NCBI GenBank assembly: GCA_003864495.1
Contig: ML133438.1
Coordinates: 496,001 to 560,000 of the forward strand
Direction: 5' to 3'
Source: Nemopilema nomurai
Lineage: Eukaryota > Cnidaria > Scyphozoa > Rhizostomeae > Rhizostomatidae
Length of the DNA: 64,000 nucleotides
Shown here: positions 1 to 12,889 of the stretch, one piece after another
Position numbering within the stretch: the stretch's first letter is position 1
How the letters are laid out: each line of letters begins with the position of its first letter
Notes under the pieces: model-generated
The model's input: only the letters and a program-made list of their open reading frames with translations
Told to the model about the DNA's origin: nothing
Database searches by the model: none
Made by a program: the position numbers and the translations under genes

Positions 1-545
1 GTTGCTTAACTCTTAATGTACAGCCCCGCCCCACATCCATACCTATTTGCATAACACAGCGAATTTTCTGAACATAAGAACGTTTATTTCATTTCTAAAA
101 ATGTCTATGCCATATACTTTCGCGCGTTTTAGTGAAAATGAGCAGAAAGTAAAACAAAGCAAGACAGTTGCAAATTTTCATCATTTCTCGAAGAAACCTT
201 CATTGTGCCGACAGTAGCAAGATTAGGGGGAGTAGAGTACTAGGAGCTTGTAATGTGAAAGCAATATAACTTAATATAGCCCAACTGAAAAGTCCTCCAC
301 GCCACTTGATAAAGGCGTGATCGAGGTTCTTTTCCATTAACAATACGCCCAGTAAATTTGTTTGTCTCCTTTCCTTCCTATTTAGACTGGATTGCCTTGG
401 TTATACCTCTACTTGCTATTGGTTTGGTACCCTCGCATATTTCACCAAATGTTAAACTCATCTTATGAAGTGTTCAAATGTCTTTTCTTTTATCATTGTA
501 AGCAAATATCATAAAGGCATGTTTTCCTGTTCTTTTAACCACCAG

Positions 546-3500
546 CCACAGAAACAAATTTCGAATTCCCAACGAACAATATTGGAACTCTGTGACGAGA
601 TGGAGAACATCCCCATCAAGGATGCATGCAAAACGCCTTGGCAGGTGAGATGTTTAAAGTACGAAGTGTGACTTTTCAACATTTAAGGTTATCGCCAGTC
701 CACGCTTTGTTTTAGATGATTAACTGTCAGAATTGCATGAAACCTTGGTTGGTTTTTTGGATACATATATGTAGAACCAGTTTTCTTTATTAAGTTCTTT
801 CACACTGATAATTCAGGGATAATTGTTTATGTTTTCTTTTGAGAATCCATAGAGCAGTTGTGATTATTTGCCTTTTTGCTTAATTTCTACTTAGGATAAA
901 AAGACGGAGGTTTTCGAAGCTGTTGCAAAAAGACCACTTCTTGAGGTTGCTCCACCTGCTCAGAATTCTGATCACAGGAGCAAAAGAAGGCCGTCGAAGG
1001 TACAGTAGAATTGAAAAATATCAATCTAAGAGGAGTGACTTTTTTACACTGAGCTATACTGCTTTTTAGTTTAATTGAAATCTTTGATCTATGATCTTTG
1101 ACCTATTGAGATCGTTGACCCAGCCACTACTTTCGTTGTTATCAATCTAAATGTGATAACTGAATGAGTTACTTGTTTTTAAAATATTTCATGATCTGAC
1201 AGGTTTTTGCCAATTAGTGATTGTGTATATTTAAAACCTCACCTGGGTTATAAATATTTATTGGGATTGCAGCAATATTGATACTAAGCATCAAGTACGG
1301 ACCATTTTTTCTTAAACCAGGAACAGACATTGCCAAAAGCTCCCCCAGCAATACTTGTTAACCAACTTCCCGAAGCTCTAAAGCCGGCCAGTATTGAAGC
1401 CAAGAATGACCACATGAAGCAAAACGTTTCAGCGACTGAGGACACTTCACACTCATCTACTAACATCACCTTCGTCAATTCAACCCTGGTAAACTCGAAG
1501 TCTTACTTCTTTATTGCAGTATCTTTGTAATCACACATAAAACGATTTTTAGAGGACCAGTGTGTAACTATGTATATACAGCAAGGCACTGACTGTCTGA
1601 AGTATCTATGTATATGTTTATGACATGAAAACCTAACCTAATGTTCCAATTTGAAGTTAATAGTAAATATTGTTATTGCCAATTTGCCACCTAAAGACAT
1701 TTTGAAAAAGCTCTCTGTAGTCGTTGAAACACTTTGTTCCCAGTTGAGTGAAGCGAAATTTTGTCATTACATTTCAACCAACACCTAAAAATAGCTAAGG
1801 TACGTGAGGAAGTAGTGTTTTGCTGTCATTTGCACTGCACTATATATTACTGCTAGTTTATTTACGTTGTTTAATCCCTTTTTTCATAGACTATACAGTT
1901 GAAATCCCCAAAAGTTCTTCTTGAAAGAACGTTACTGGAGGATGTCAGATCTATTGGGAAGTCCAACTCAGGCATTGGCAATAGATCCAGCGAGGTGTGA
2001 TTGCAAATTTCTTGGTTAAAAAATAAAGTATTTGTTTTGCAGTATACTAAGCACGTTTTATGAAATGTTATCGCTTATGAAATTCCTATGGATTATTCAA
2101 TACTTGTAAAAACCACATAAGCTTAAAGAATATTACTGAGAGACCATTTCCATTATCTCGAAAAATGGTGGTTTCTTATTTTCAAGTTGACACTGGCAAG
2201 AACCTGAAACTTTTTTTAGAACCTCTAGCATTCCTATGACTGAAGACACCCAGTCTTATGAGGATAAACTTGGCCGAATTGAGCAGTGGTCCAATCTTAA
2301 GCTTGGTAAATTTCTTTATTCTGCACCATCACAGTTTCAGGGTTTTAGTTTTATGACGGTTCTGCTTGCGATAATCTCAACCGTCTTTTACAAAGCACTG
2401 TCTCTCTTTCGTAGAGATTTGACCGTAATAGTGACACGGAGAAGCGGAACTTGCAGATATCAAGAAACACTGTTGTAAAATCAAGAGAAACTACGCTAGA
2501 AGTATCCAATGAGCAGTGTGTAGGGAAAAGGACACCTGTGGTATATTTAAGTTTATGATAATATCATCATCATCCACCATGCAGATGATCCGACCTATGA
2601 GGGCTCGGGGTCTTTTCTACTGTTTTATTGGAAGGCTCTTTGATTCCTGTAAGATCTAGCCTTTTTCTTTTGTTTGAAAAGGGCCTTGGTTTATTTGATT
2701 TGAGAGCTAGCACGCACTCGCGTTACAAACTACAATTCCCCTCAAAATATTCAGCTTAAACTTTGTTCTCCATTTCATCACCCCCTCCGTTTGTTACCCG
2801 GCTTTTGGGACACCCCTTTCATTTCTGTCCCCCAGCTTGAATTTGATGAATTTTATTTGAATGAATTTTACGAGCTGTTGAGTTGCTGCAAGATCCATTT
2901 TATTCTGCTTTCTGCTTACAGAACACAAAGCAAACCACAAAGAGACTTCCATCACATTCTAGACGTAAGGGCACTTTGATGACTTCTCAAGAAGTTACCC
3001 CCGATGAAAAGGAAAATACCTTTGATGTAAGTCCTGCGAAGATTTTTTTATATTAGATCAGAGGTAGCAGCCTTTATATCATGACACCTGATTGAAGTGT
3101 TATCAACAAAGGGAGCTGCTGCGGCATCAAACTTCAAACTGCAAACTTTTGTTTTTGTCACCCTTAGAAGCCCCATTTCAATCCATTATTTACATATCAA
3201 ACTTTCGAGTTCCATGATGCTTACTGATGTAAGTAAGCTTATTGCACATGTAGCTTCACTCTCTATTAGAGAACACAGGTGTCGGAAGCGCTTCAGGTCG
3301 TGGTCACATGCGTAGATACATGTGATCACGTGTTATGTTTACCCTTTTTAGGTCTTGAAAGAAAGGTTGAGCGTAAAAACTCGTCGTAGTCTCCGCTTTC
3401 AACTTCCCCATGGCTCACCAGATTACTTGCTCACTGTGCCAGTGGATAGAGTGAATTACATCCGGCAAGCAGCAAAGCGATCAAAGCGTGCACAATCGAG

Positions 3501-4646
3501 AATCAATATGGACAGGTATTCAAAAGATTTTCTATTGGTTTAGAAAATATTCCATCTTTTTGATTCTATATATTTATTACTTGCTCGAAATCACTTACTG
3601 GTTATAAGTTATTCATAATTTAATCAATGATTATTTGGTGAAGGGCTAGGCCTAAACGTGTTCAAACGTGGTTTATTTGAAAGCTTCTTGCTTTGAGTCA
3701 GCTTAAAATACCTCCAGGCCTATGCCTATCTTACGTTACAAAACGGGCTGCATCTTTGTCCATTTGAGCGCTATCAAACCTCGAGCATTAATTTGCCATG
3801 TTCATAGAAAGTTTGAACCTCTCTGTGTGGCTTAAAGAGTGTCCATGATTTTTGCAGAAATCTAATTAAATCATATCTTTATTAAACTTATTTTATTGTT
3901 TAATGTTTAAGGTTCTAACCAAGTTAGATTTCTTAACGGTTTTTGTTTACCTTCTCGGTTAACCATCACTAATTCTGTTATAGTATATGCTTAAATAAAG
4001 TAACATTTTAATAGTAGACCATCAGTGTACTTTACGTAACTGTAATGCTAAAAACCTAAAGGATATTTATGTAAAGCAAGTTTATTGAACCGTGGTCTCT
4101 TAAAGTCCCACTATTGAAGCCATCTTTAGTTAAATGTTGCATTCTCATTAAAAGCATTCGTTGCCATTTTATGATATGAACATAACTTAATGTAGTTGTA
4201 TAACTCGTAATTCAATGTCTAATTGTTAAATTTCATTAGTTTTGGATTAAAATTGTTAGTTGATAGTAGAATTTGTAAATTTGAAGATTAGAAATACAAA
4301 GAAAAAAATTACTTGTTTTTAGTATACATGATAGTCGAGAACTAGAGTGACCGGGTCTGAAATGTAATATATGACACCCCCACGTAGATGCCTTTGCCTT
4401 CTCGTAGAAATGCCAGTGAGATACCATTAAAGTATAACTAAAAATGTTTGTTTTATGGGTCACCAACTATTTCTTTAGATATGGTCCATAATGATCGATA
4501 AAAGTTCTGGTTCATGATAGTTGATAGCTCAAACTTTGCAGGTTGAAATAAGGAGGTCGAGCAGGAAGTTTGGACTGAATGATTTTAGTTACTTCGTTTT
4601 CCTTACTGAAGGAGATGAGGGAAAGGAAAATGACTACAGCAGTTGA
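546..4646 (+). CDS. multi-exon gene (5' partial), basic KEN-box-containing protein of unknown family
   Basis: Clean exons bounded by AG/GT with open frames lie at 546-644, 895-999, 1321-1488, 1890-1994, 2415-2540, 2922-3026 (all phase 0) and 3352-3515 (ends phase 2). The last exon starts at 4542. In the phase-consistent frame it stops at once (TAA 4549-4551); in phase 0 it stays open to TGA at 4644-4646 and reads as similar basic, serine-rich protein. An exon between 3515 and 4542 may reconcile this. A segment at about 2220-2305 looks exonic but its phases do not fit. AATAAA at 4660-4665 is a likely polyadenylation signal. The protein is hydrophilic, rich in K, R, S and T, and has no membrane segment. 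KEN tripeptides, possible APC/C degrons, occur in DEKENTF and, if the long last exon is right, GKEND. Short motifs such as TRRSLRF and IRRSSRK recall nuclear or chromosome-associated proteins, but I do not recognise the family. Upstream exons lie outside the window. Confidence 0.55.
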
Positions 4647-4651
4647 CAGCA

Positions 4652-5008
4652 CGTTTTGCAATAAAGCTAGGCCATGGTTGCTCTGTCTGTAGAAGTCTAA
4701 AATGAGCTCTTCTATAGTTGACTTTAATAGCTTGCGATATTATAGGCTGTTATTATTGAAGATTAAGTTTGCCTTTGAGTTTTACTACGAAGACTGATGA
4801 TATCACGGTTTAATAAACTTTGTGTTTAGTTGGAAAAGTTTATTTTGCTTCTAGTATGTATTAAGCCTTTTTGCATTAAGCCTACTGCATCATTTTAGGA
4901 AGTAGCAGAAAGTGGCGATAATAAAGTATGCTAAGTTCATCGCAATTGCTAGTTCATTGGTTTTACTCTGCTAACTCGTGCGAAAATACAGGTTCTTTTA
5001 TGATCGAT
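4652..5008. other. short intergenic stretch between convergent genes
   Basis: AT-rich. It contains the AATAAA at 4660-4665 for the left gene and, read on the - strand, AATAAA at 4839-4844, suitably placed for the gene ending at 5009. I see no other feature. Confidence 0.5.
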
Positions 5009-5656
5009 TTAGTATGTGGACATACGTGGTCTTCTAAGCCTCTTCAATGTTCTAATTCGGTCCTTCTTCCCTTCCTCTTGCGCCTCGAAGTCTTCGTATT
5101 TCTGCTGCTTATGCTGGAAAACGGCATTTTGCGGCAGGCTTGGCAGTTTGAAACTTTCCTTCTTTGGAAACTCCATGCCTTTCCTTTTCCAATATCGCTC
5201 TCTTTCACCCTTCTTTTCAATTGCCTTCGTAAGACATGCCACGATTGGGCACTTCCTATCAAAAGAGACTCTCTTTTTCGATTTTGGAGTTTTACAGCTC
5301 ACCTGTACGCTAGAAACTGCGGGAAAGTTGCGCTCCATCCCCGACCTGGAATCATTCGTCGCCAACGCAAGCGCTGATCCAACTACGTTCGCGGTAATCT
5401 CGATGCGCTGCAGAATATTTCTTGCGGCATTGGCGTCCTTGGTGCAATTCATCGCTGCAACTCGCAGGTCTCGCAGGGTCACTTCGTGGCCAACGGTGCT
5501 CCAATTCGTGCTAGTGCCACTAGATGCCCTCGAGTTAAATGGCGATGCAGTTGGGCTCTGAAACACATTTTTGTATTTGCGACTCTTCATTTTGCTGTGC
5601 GCTTGAAGTTTTGTACCGTTTACAAGTATTGGTAGGAAATGATTACCGTTTTCCAT
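5009..5656 (-). CDS. intronless gene, 215-aa protein with PP1-docking RVSF motif
   Basis: An open frame from ATG (5654-5656) to TAA (5009-5011) with no intron. The soluble, basic protein has an SPTASPF segment at residues 34-40, a predicted helical middle (about 60-100) and the sequence SKKRVSFDRK at 126-135. K-R-V-S-F preceded by basic residues matches the RVxF docking motif by which regulatory subunits bind the catalytic subunit of protein phosphatase 1. The second half is rich in K, R and E and could be helical. No enzyme domain is visible. Composition is more G+C-rich than the flanks, consistent with real coding sequence. The protein may be a PP1 regulatory or nuclear scaffold protein; that role is inferred from one short motif, and I do not recognise the family. 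Long + strand frames over the same interval are antisense shadows. Confidence 0.6.
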   Translation of the reverse strand: MENGNHFLPILVNGTKLQAHSKMKSRKYKNVFQSPTASPFNSRASSGTSTNWSTVGHEVTLRDLRVAAMNCTKDANAARNILQRIEITANVVGSALALATNDSRSGMERNFPAVSSVQVSCKTPKSKKRVSFDRKCPIVACLTKAIEKKGERERYWKRKGMEFPKKESFKLPSLPQNAVFQHKQQKYEDFEAQEEGKKDRIRTLKRLRRPRMSTY

Positions 5657-7476
5657 GTTGAAGGTTAAGTCATTGGCTCTTGCTTTTTCGATGCAAGGGT
5701 GTTTTACATCAACGATTCAATCGGGAGATTCAAAGAGTTTCTCTACTCATGCTAAGAGTTCATCTTTTTTGCTCATTTCATAAACACGTTTGCCACGACT
5801 CTGTTGTTTATCCTCAGAAGCATCTTTCGATACGCTTAACGCACTTCCGACCGGCCGGTTATTTCTAACCGTCCCACGAGAGTGTGTAACTCTGTTGATT
5901 TTTTAATTAAATTATTTTCAGGTGTCAATTCTAATTTAGTCAATTATAAAGCGGAATGTATGAAGGAGCTGACCTTGTTTTCTCTCGGTCTTTTTCAATA
6001 CCTGCCTTTTCTCAAGACGCGAGCACACTCTTTCAGCTTTTCTTTCGAATGTTGAATGACAACGTCAAACTTCAGGGCTGGGGTTTAAAAAGATGTTCTC
6101 CCTTTTGACTTCTTAAATCGCCCGTGAAGTTAAAATCTCAAATATTTCTGAAGAAATACTTTTTTAAAATCTATTTTATATAAGAAGCAAGGAGCGAACG
6201 ATTCTGTTATAAATGCTCGATTTGTGTGATCAAGAATATTAAAACTGATGCAGGATTTTTGCCCAGCCTATTTCGACAATAGCTTGGTATCTAGCGAAAT
6301 CACGTGACCTTCTCAGTGTCTGGCGTTTAGACCAAGCCAAGGAAGCGTGTCGTAGTAGCACAAAGATGAACATAGAAGAATCCTATGTCCACAGCTGCCG
6401 GGTGTAATCATTAATCTTGCATATGACGTAATGCCGAAGGCTTGTTACCAGTTCTCTTACCAGAGCTCGACTGTTCATTTAGCAGTCGACTGTCTGAAGT
6501 ATCACATGGTATTGGACAACAAAGCTTTTTCTTGAGAATTGGCGATGTAATTGATTCGATTAAGAGAATAATCGAAGCTGTCAGTTATTTGACCTCAAGG
6601 GAAGGTCTTGGCTGTGTCTATTATGTTTTGGCTGGTACCCGCCAAGTTAGGCCTCTCGTATGAGTGTTCTAAATGGGTTATTGAATTAACCCAATTAAGA
6701 AATAAATAGGCTAGGTCAGTTTATGAGAGAATAATTTTCAGTTCTATTAAAGGTGTATGAGCACGTTAGCCTTATTTTTCGTCGATCGTACTCTTACTTG
6801 AAAGAAATTCGTGAAAACCTTAGCTGCACAGGAGCTGATGAAAACAAGGCCGTTAGGCCTATCACGAGGAAAAGACCAAGCTGCAGTTTACACTCCAAAG
6901 ATGGTGAGTTGTTGTTTTGTACCGGGAGTAAATTACTTTGATTACAGGTGTTGCACAAATAAAGTCTAACGTCTCGATCTTTGATCTTCTGTTGCCATGA
7001 CCGTAGCGAACACGTGCTGAAGATTCGTACATCGAACTTTGCATGTTGTTATTTGCATGAAAAATAATTAAGGAGTTGCTTACTGCTAATTTAGTCCCAT
7101 GTGGAAGGAGTGCCTTGGATTGCACACTGAAATAGTTTACTTAGCGGTCATTCTGTGTCCTCTTTCATTTTTCATTTACACCTAGTTCGTTTAGTTTTTA
7201 GAATGCTAGGAAATCTTTTTCTTTCGATGCTCTTTGTATAAAAAATTGAAACAGATAAAATCTTTCAGGGTCCTTCCTGGTTACTTGAGCTTTCAACACT
7301 TCATTTCTTATGCTTAAGAACATAATCGAGACTTAAAGAAAGTGGAATTGCACTAATTGATGATGTTTAGCTGGAACTGTTGTTTGTATATGTCGGATGA
7401 TTTCTCTTGCCAACCTTCATATAATTTTTTGCGTTGGTTGTTTTTGGTTGTTGCTTTTATAATCTTGTTGTTACAG
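5657..7476. other. intergenic region and probable 5' leader of the first NXPE gene
   Basis: No convincing coding exon. A segment ending at a GTGAGT donor after 6903 and an acceptor (pyrimidine tract then TTACAG) ending at 7476 could delimit a noncoding first exon and intron of the NXPE gene that starts at 7635. Promoter elements could not be assigned. Confidence 0.35.
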
Positions 7477-7634
7477 GCTATAATATGGCACAGAAAACAT
7501 CCTCAAGCAAATTATCAAAACTCGCAGGATTCCTCATAGAGATTTTGCACTGGAGAGAGAAATGATCATCTACTGATAGAAAGAGCAGGAATAGTTAGCT
7601 TGCTTGTATACGGTGTTTCCCGTTCATTGCTAGA

Positions 7635-10600
7635 ATGCAGAACGAGACACTGAGACGATGCTACCTCTACATGGTATTAGTAGCTATAATATGTTTAGTG
7701 ACACTTTTATACACAACGAGGATTGTCAACATCAGTAATATAGAGAAGCTCAATGCGATATGTGCTTCGAAACTAAACATAAATGCTTGGCTGGAAAAGA
7801 TATCGAACAAGCAAGATCTTACAAATATGAAGCTTTATGGCAACGAGGACGAGCAAAAGTCTCTTAAGTTTTTGAAAAGTTTTAGACTCTGGCAAGAAAA
7901 GAAAAATCTGTACCCGCTATCTGTTCAGAAATTGAAGCCAAAGGAAGCTCTGGTACAGGAATCGCTGGCTGGGGTGCCCAGTAATCAGGCGTTTTCTTAT
8001 CAAAAGCGTAATGAAGATATGAAGACGACGGAAACAGAACTGGATGAATTTACTGACAATAGCAAAGACAACCTAGAAGATTTCTCTGTTGAAATCGCAG
8101 TCGAGAAACTAGGCAAGGAGACAGAAAAGAGAGCTATGATCTCTCGACCCTTAAATGCCAATGAAGAAGACGCCAATGACGTAAGTCCTTTAGATTTGGC
8201 CATTCCTGTGAGCAATGTACAGACTGCACCTCTTAATTACAGAAAGTATGGGGAAGAGTGGTTGATGACAAAAAATGAACTTAAATTTCTGCGACACTGG
8301 TGTATTGAGCGCGATTACAGGGTGAATTGGCAGAGGATACTCGAGTCTTGCAGGGACAGTACCGTGTGGTCTCCGTACAAGCCTCACTGGAAGCAAAGTA
8401 ATATAACGACAGCCGCGTATAGTTACGTTTTTAATACTGATATACGACCAGCAGGACAGTACAGTACGTTTTATATCCAGTCAGTGGCCCAGGATGGCAC
8501 AAAGAGGACCAATGGCGGTGACAGCTGGAGAGTGCATGTGAAGGGCAGAGCCAACGTTCCGGTCACAGTGATGGACTTTAGCAATGGAACTTATGAGGTG
8601 TTTTTCCTTATGACAGAGGCAGGAAAATACGAAGCAGAAATTGTCTTAGATTACACGTTGTGCGATGGAATGAAGGACCCCCCTGCAGATTGGTTCATCA
8701 AAGGTAAGATTGTTTCAATGTTTGCCATTTGAATTTGTTAAGTATGTTTAACAGGTGCATAGACGTTTGGAGCCAGGAGTACAGGGGATCACGTAATCCC
8801 CGCCTTTCTGAATTTGTAAGGTTTCTTCCCATCCTACGAAAAAGTATTGTTTTGCCTACATGTGCCCCCCCCCCCCCCCCCCACCCCCCCCACCTTACTT
8901 CAAAGGTCCTTTCGCAGAAATGTTATCGTTTCGATTTGTGTATTACTTCCAATGTTTAGAACAGCGCAAACTTTTCAGTTAAACGCCAGCTCTTTGTGAC
9001 CGTTTCCTTCCCATCTAAAAACAGGCAATGTTCAAGGGAAGTACCAGCATCCCGATGCTTTGCCTGGCACAGAGCATCCATATTTGGTCGAAAACCTTAA
9101 AGGTGGAGTCAGTTTCACCGTGCCGGCTGCCGATGTGTCTGTTTTTGAAGGTGAGGACTTTGTACGTCTTAAAAAATTATTTGGAAACTATTTATCCAGA
9201 TTTTTCATTTAATAAAAGATACCTAAGTTTGGCGACTAAAGTGTCATCAGCACAGCTAGCTTCTCTTCTAGCGTTTCAGTGACAGTAAAGCTGGCATTCC
9301 TAGTCTTCTAGCAATATGTTGCTCTTGTCAGTTGTGATTCCCTTCAAAGTTAGCTAAAGATGCGACTGAATTTGGAAGCGAATCTTTTTGCGAATTAGAT
9401 ATTGATTGGTGAAGCTTCTCGAGGGGCTACACTTAGCCAAAAAATTCATGAAAACTGTTGGCTCAAATTTGCATTGCTTTTTCACGCCTAAACGATGCTG
9501 TCCTTTTACGTCTTTCTAGCAAATTTTGTAACGGACGTGAAGCAAAACATAAGTTTTGTAAAAAAAGCATAACATAATTTTGTCAAGAAACAATTCTGTT
9601 AGACTAAGCGGCACGAATGTCTCAGTGCTGCTATTTTATATTTATTATGGTATAGTAGAAATTTGAGAGTCATTGAAGCTGGACTACGCAATAGCTATAC
9701 TACAAAAATAATAAGCCGATCGGTTCAAAACAGAAATTATATAGCAAGTGGGCTGCACTATATCTGCCTGCTTTATGTCTATAAGGCTTACGAGAAATGC
9801 AGGTCATGTAGAAAAACGGGAAGATCTTGACGATCAAGGGAAATTTCCGTTAGAGCAGAATGTGCACCATATCCAGCTACCAATTTGTTTGTTTGTTTGT
9901 TTGTTTGTTTGTTTGTTTGTTAGCTGCTCCTTTGGTTTGTGCAGAAAAAAGAGTCATGTTGTCAGCTGATTTTGTTGTTGAGTCGTTAAACCATTTTGTT
10001 AGGCTGGTGTGTCTTGCTATGAAGTCAGCAATCGTTTTATAGCATTCCTCCGTTTGCAATTAATCAAATTGCTTACCTGTGAAAATAATTATTTTATTAA
10101 TTGCTGTAAACTTTCATTGGCAGCGATGAACAGCAACGGAGTGCTGGAAAAATATTGCCCGAATCCTTCTTGCATGATTTGGGATGGGTATGGGGAATGG
10201 CTAGACAACACATGGAAGGAACACCTTTCAAGTATGTAGATGCTATTTAATCATTTGTTCTTGAAACAGGCGCATGATGGCCAATGCTTGCCGTTGTCTG
10301 CGTAGGCCTAAATAACATCCATTAGTTGTATCACCTTTATATACATATTGCCTTTTCAAAGCTTCATTGTACCTGATTCCGATATCAGAATTCTCTTTGC
10401 TACGCGTCACTTTACGTCGCTAATTGTTGTATTCCTCTTTAAAGAATTCCTCTTTTAATCAATGAAAACTTGAATTTTCGTTCTGTCGCATTATTGGGCT
10501 TTTGCACATTACATGGTAAAGCAGTACCATAGTGTAGCAACGTATAACTGATATCGTTTTAGCGCGAAAAGAACGCGACTCGACGGACCACAGGGATGGC

Positions 10601-11851
10601 ACCCTTTGGATATACGGCGATTCAGTCGGGGATTTGTTCTTTAAGTCCATAACCAACAGGGCCCTTTGCCACGAAGTATTTGACCACTGTAATCACACAT
10701 ATAACTGGGTTTATGCTCTGAAAAACATGAACATCACCCAGGCCAAAGTGGAGTGGGACGAGAAGGATTTCAGCATTGACAGAATCATTTCGGAGCTGGA
10801 TGACGTTCTGAGCGACCCTTCAATGAACGATCATAGTGTGGTCATCATCAACATGGGACTGCATTACGTGCAGGGGGTGACCTTTTCCAACTACAGAAAA
10901 CTCATAGGCAGTGTTATAGACCTTCTTAAGACGCATAAAGTTTCACCACATGGCTTCCATGGGAAAGCCATTTGGAAGACAACGACTTCCCTCTTCAAAG
11001 AGCGATACGGCGACCCGAAGACTGGGGCTAGACATGCTAAAGGGCTTCGGTTCTTAACAGTGCCGGTGAGTAGAACTAAAAGAACTAAGTAGCCATGTCG
11101 ATTATTATTATTTGGCTTTTTAACTGCAAATTGTATCCACTCCTTTGATCACTGCGATGTTTCCTGCTTTTTTGCATTTGTCACTGATCACAATAAAAAA
11201 ACATCCAATTAAGTCGGCCAAAGTGTTGTAGAGGTAGGGCTCAATATTATATCCTTAAAAACTTTTCTAGAGCTGGCGGTTGGTAATGTTAAGGCATCAA
11301 TTTTGTTCACTTAAGCTATCTACCAGCATTTCTGTTTTATTTGTAATTTGTTTAAACTTTCTCTTCATTCTGTTGAGATTTATATAATTGATACCTCTAT
11401 CTGCCACAAGTCTGAAATTGGTAAAGCCAATTATCTTAGTTAGCTAAAATTCCTTAGTTCCTCAACGTGTGCCTTAATTTTCCTTTTTCCCAAAAATTGA
11501 TCTTTTTTCTAGTACAATATGATGACTTGTATCAAGACCTTCTGCATTTTCTTATTTCATTTTCTTTTTCATTTCTTCTGTTTCAAATCTATCATTGAGA
11601 ATATCTGTTAAAACTTTTAATCGTCAGCTGTTTATTTCATCGCCTCGTTTTCATTTAAGCGCCTTAAACTCTTCAACGCCTTCGCAACTTCGACCATGTG
11701 TAACAATGGAATCGATATCCTTGATGTGTACCCCATCAGTGACTCATACCCAGAAGGCACTGGGGGTGTAAAGAAGCCGTTTGATGCAGTTCATTTCAAT
11801 GCCGCGGCCTTTAGATCCGTGGAGGAGCTGTTGGAGGAATACCTCGGATGA
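7635..11851 (+). CDS. NXPE-family protein A (type II membrane, PC-esterase-like), 5 exons
   Basis: Exons 7635-8703, 9025-9150, 10124-10231, 10563-11065 and 11660-11851 join in phase (1,1,1,0) to 665 residues. Residues about 10-30 form a signal anchor after a short cytoplasmic tail, so a Golgi or secretory-pathway type II protein is expected. A charged stem (about 35-205) precedes the NXPE N-terminal immunoglobulin/filamin-like domain with the signatures GGDSWRVHVKG, NGTYEVFF and LCDGMKDPP. The C-terminal half is a PC-esterase/SGNH-type domain: GDS at 453-455 (Ser455 the candidate nucleophile), HTYNWVY, a NMGLHY segment, and FDAVHF with D644 and H647 as the candidate DxxH pair. Relatives with this fold act as glycan O-acetyl esterases or transferases; the substrate here is unknown. 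Spliced 5' leader sequence is likely upstream of the ATG. AATAAA occurs at 12445-12450. It converges on paralogue B at 15656-21290. Confidence 0.9.
8866..8891. repeat. poly-C tract in NXPE-A intron 1
   Basis: An almost pure run of cytosines with one interrupting A, followed by a further CCACC stretch. Its length in an assembly is unreliable. Confidence 0.9.
9884..9921. repeat. (TTTG)n microsatellite in NXPE-A intron 2
   Basis: About nine perfect TTTG units. It produces short spurious open frames on both strands, with no coding meaning. Confidence 0.95.
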
Positions 11852-12889
11852 TAATCCCAATAACTAATGGAAGGATTGCACTGTAGACTTAGCAATTGGC
11901 TCATAAATCACGATCCTCCGTCAGAACTCTCAAGAATTGTTTTGCACTGGTGTCCAGCGTGCATTCGATGCGTGGGTTTGTCAAAAGCAAATGACAAGCA
12001 CTTCAAGATATCATGAAAGCAGTATTTCATCATGACTGGGTGACGCAAGAAAACTCAGTGATTTTGCTAATGTGTACGATGCTGTCACTGCCCATTGATT
12101 ATTTATGGAAGTAGTACATTAGAAGTTGGTGGTGAGAAGTGGCAAATTAGATCTCGCTGTATATTAAGCATCTTCTATAGAATAGATGATATTTTGCAGT
12201 GGAAACCAAGCATAAGAGATGGTGACTAGTGTTTTAAATGGAAGGTTAATGGGAAGGTTTTTGTAACCAATAATGGTAGCTTTGATCGGCCGTCTTCAAA
12301 ACACTTGAAACGTGAATCCTAACAAGCAGATTTACCTTAAGTTGATCTCTCAAAAGCCACCTTACCGACATAATGGGCATTATTATTGCAATTATTAATC
12401 ATAATGTTGGCCAAACCACAATTAGTCAGTTACTAACCAGTTTTAATAAATCTTACAAAGCACTAAGGCAAAAGTCTAGGAATACATTTCACCAGCTGAA
12501 AAAGGTCTCATTCAGTAGTTTTCTAGACGTGCCCTTTATTTGGCATCTTTTTACAAACCTGGATCCATGTAATGCTGCAGAAAATTATCCATCCTGTGGT
12601 TGCTGATAATTATTAATTTTCGAAGACAGCAAATATAAAATCATTAAAAACATTTTTACATCGCAGACACATTTTCCAAATATTCATTGGTATTGCAATT
12701 CACCCAGTCTCTGCTACAGAGATATTTAACATAAAAGATCCCCTGGTATGACTTTTGTTTTGTTGTATCAGGGCTGTAGCCATTCAAGGTTGCCATGTTT
12801 GACCTTCATGCTAGCCAGCCCATTGATAATAGGTGAAATGCAGACAAGGATCAACCATTCAAGATAGAGAGTTATTTATGCCTAGCTTA

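Noticed and set aside
2220..2305. Possible extra exon of the left gene (TEDTQSYEDKLGRIEQWSNL)
   Set aside because: It has acceptor and donor but neither phase matches its neighbours, which join to each other in phase 0. It could be a cassette exon or error.
4928..5561. 149- and 181-codon + strand frames
   Set aside because: They lie opposite the RVSF-containing gene; that strand's product has recognisable motif content and these do not.
9860..10059. Short frames on both strands with CLFV or TNKQ repeats
   Set aside because: Translation of the TTTG microsatellite.
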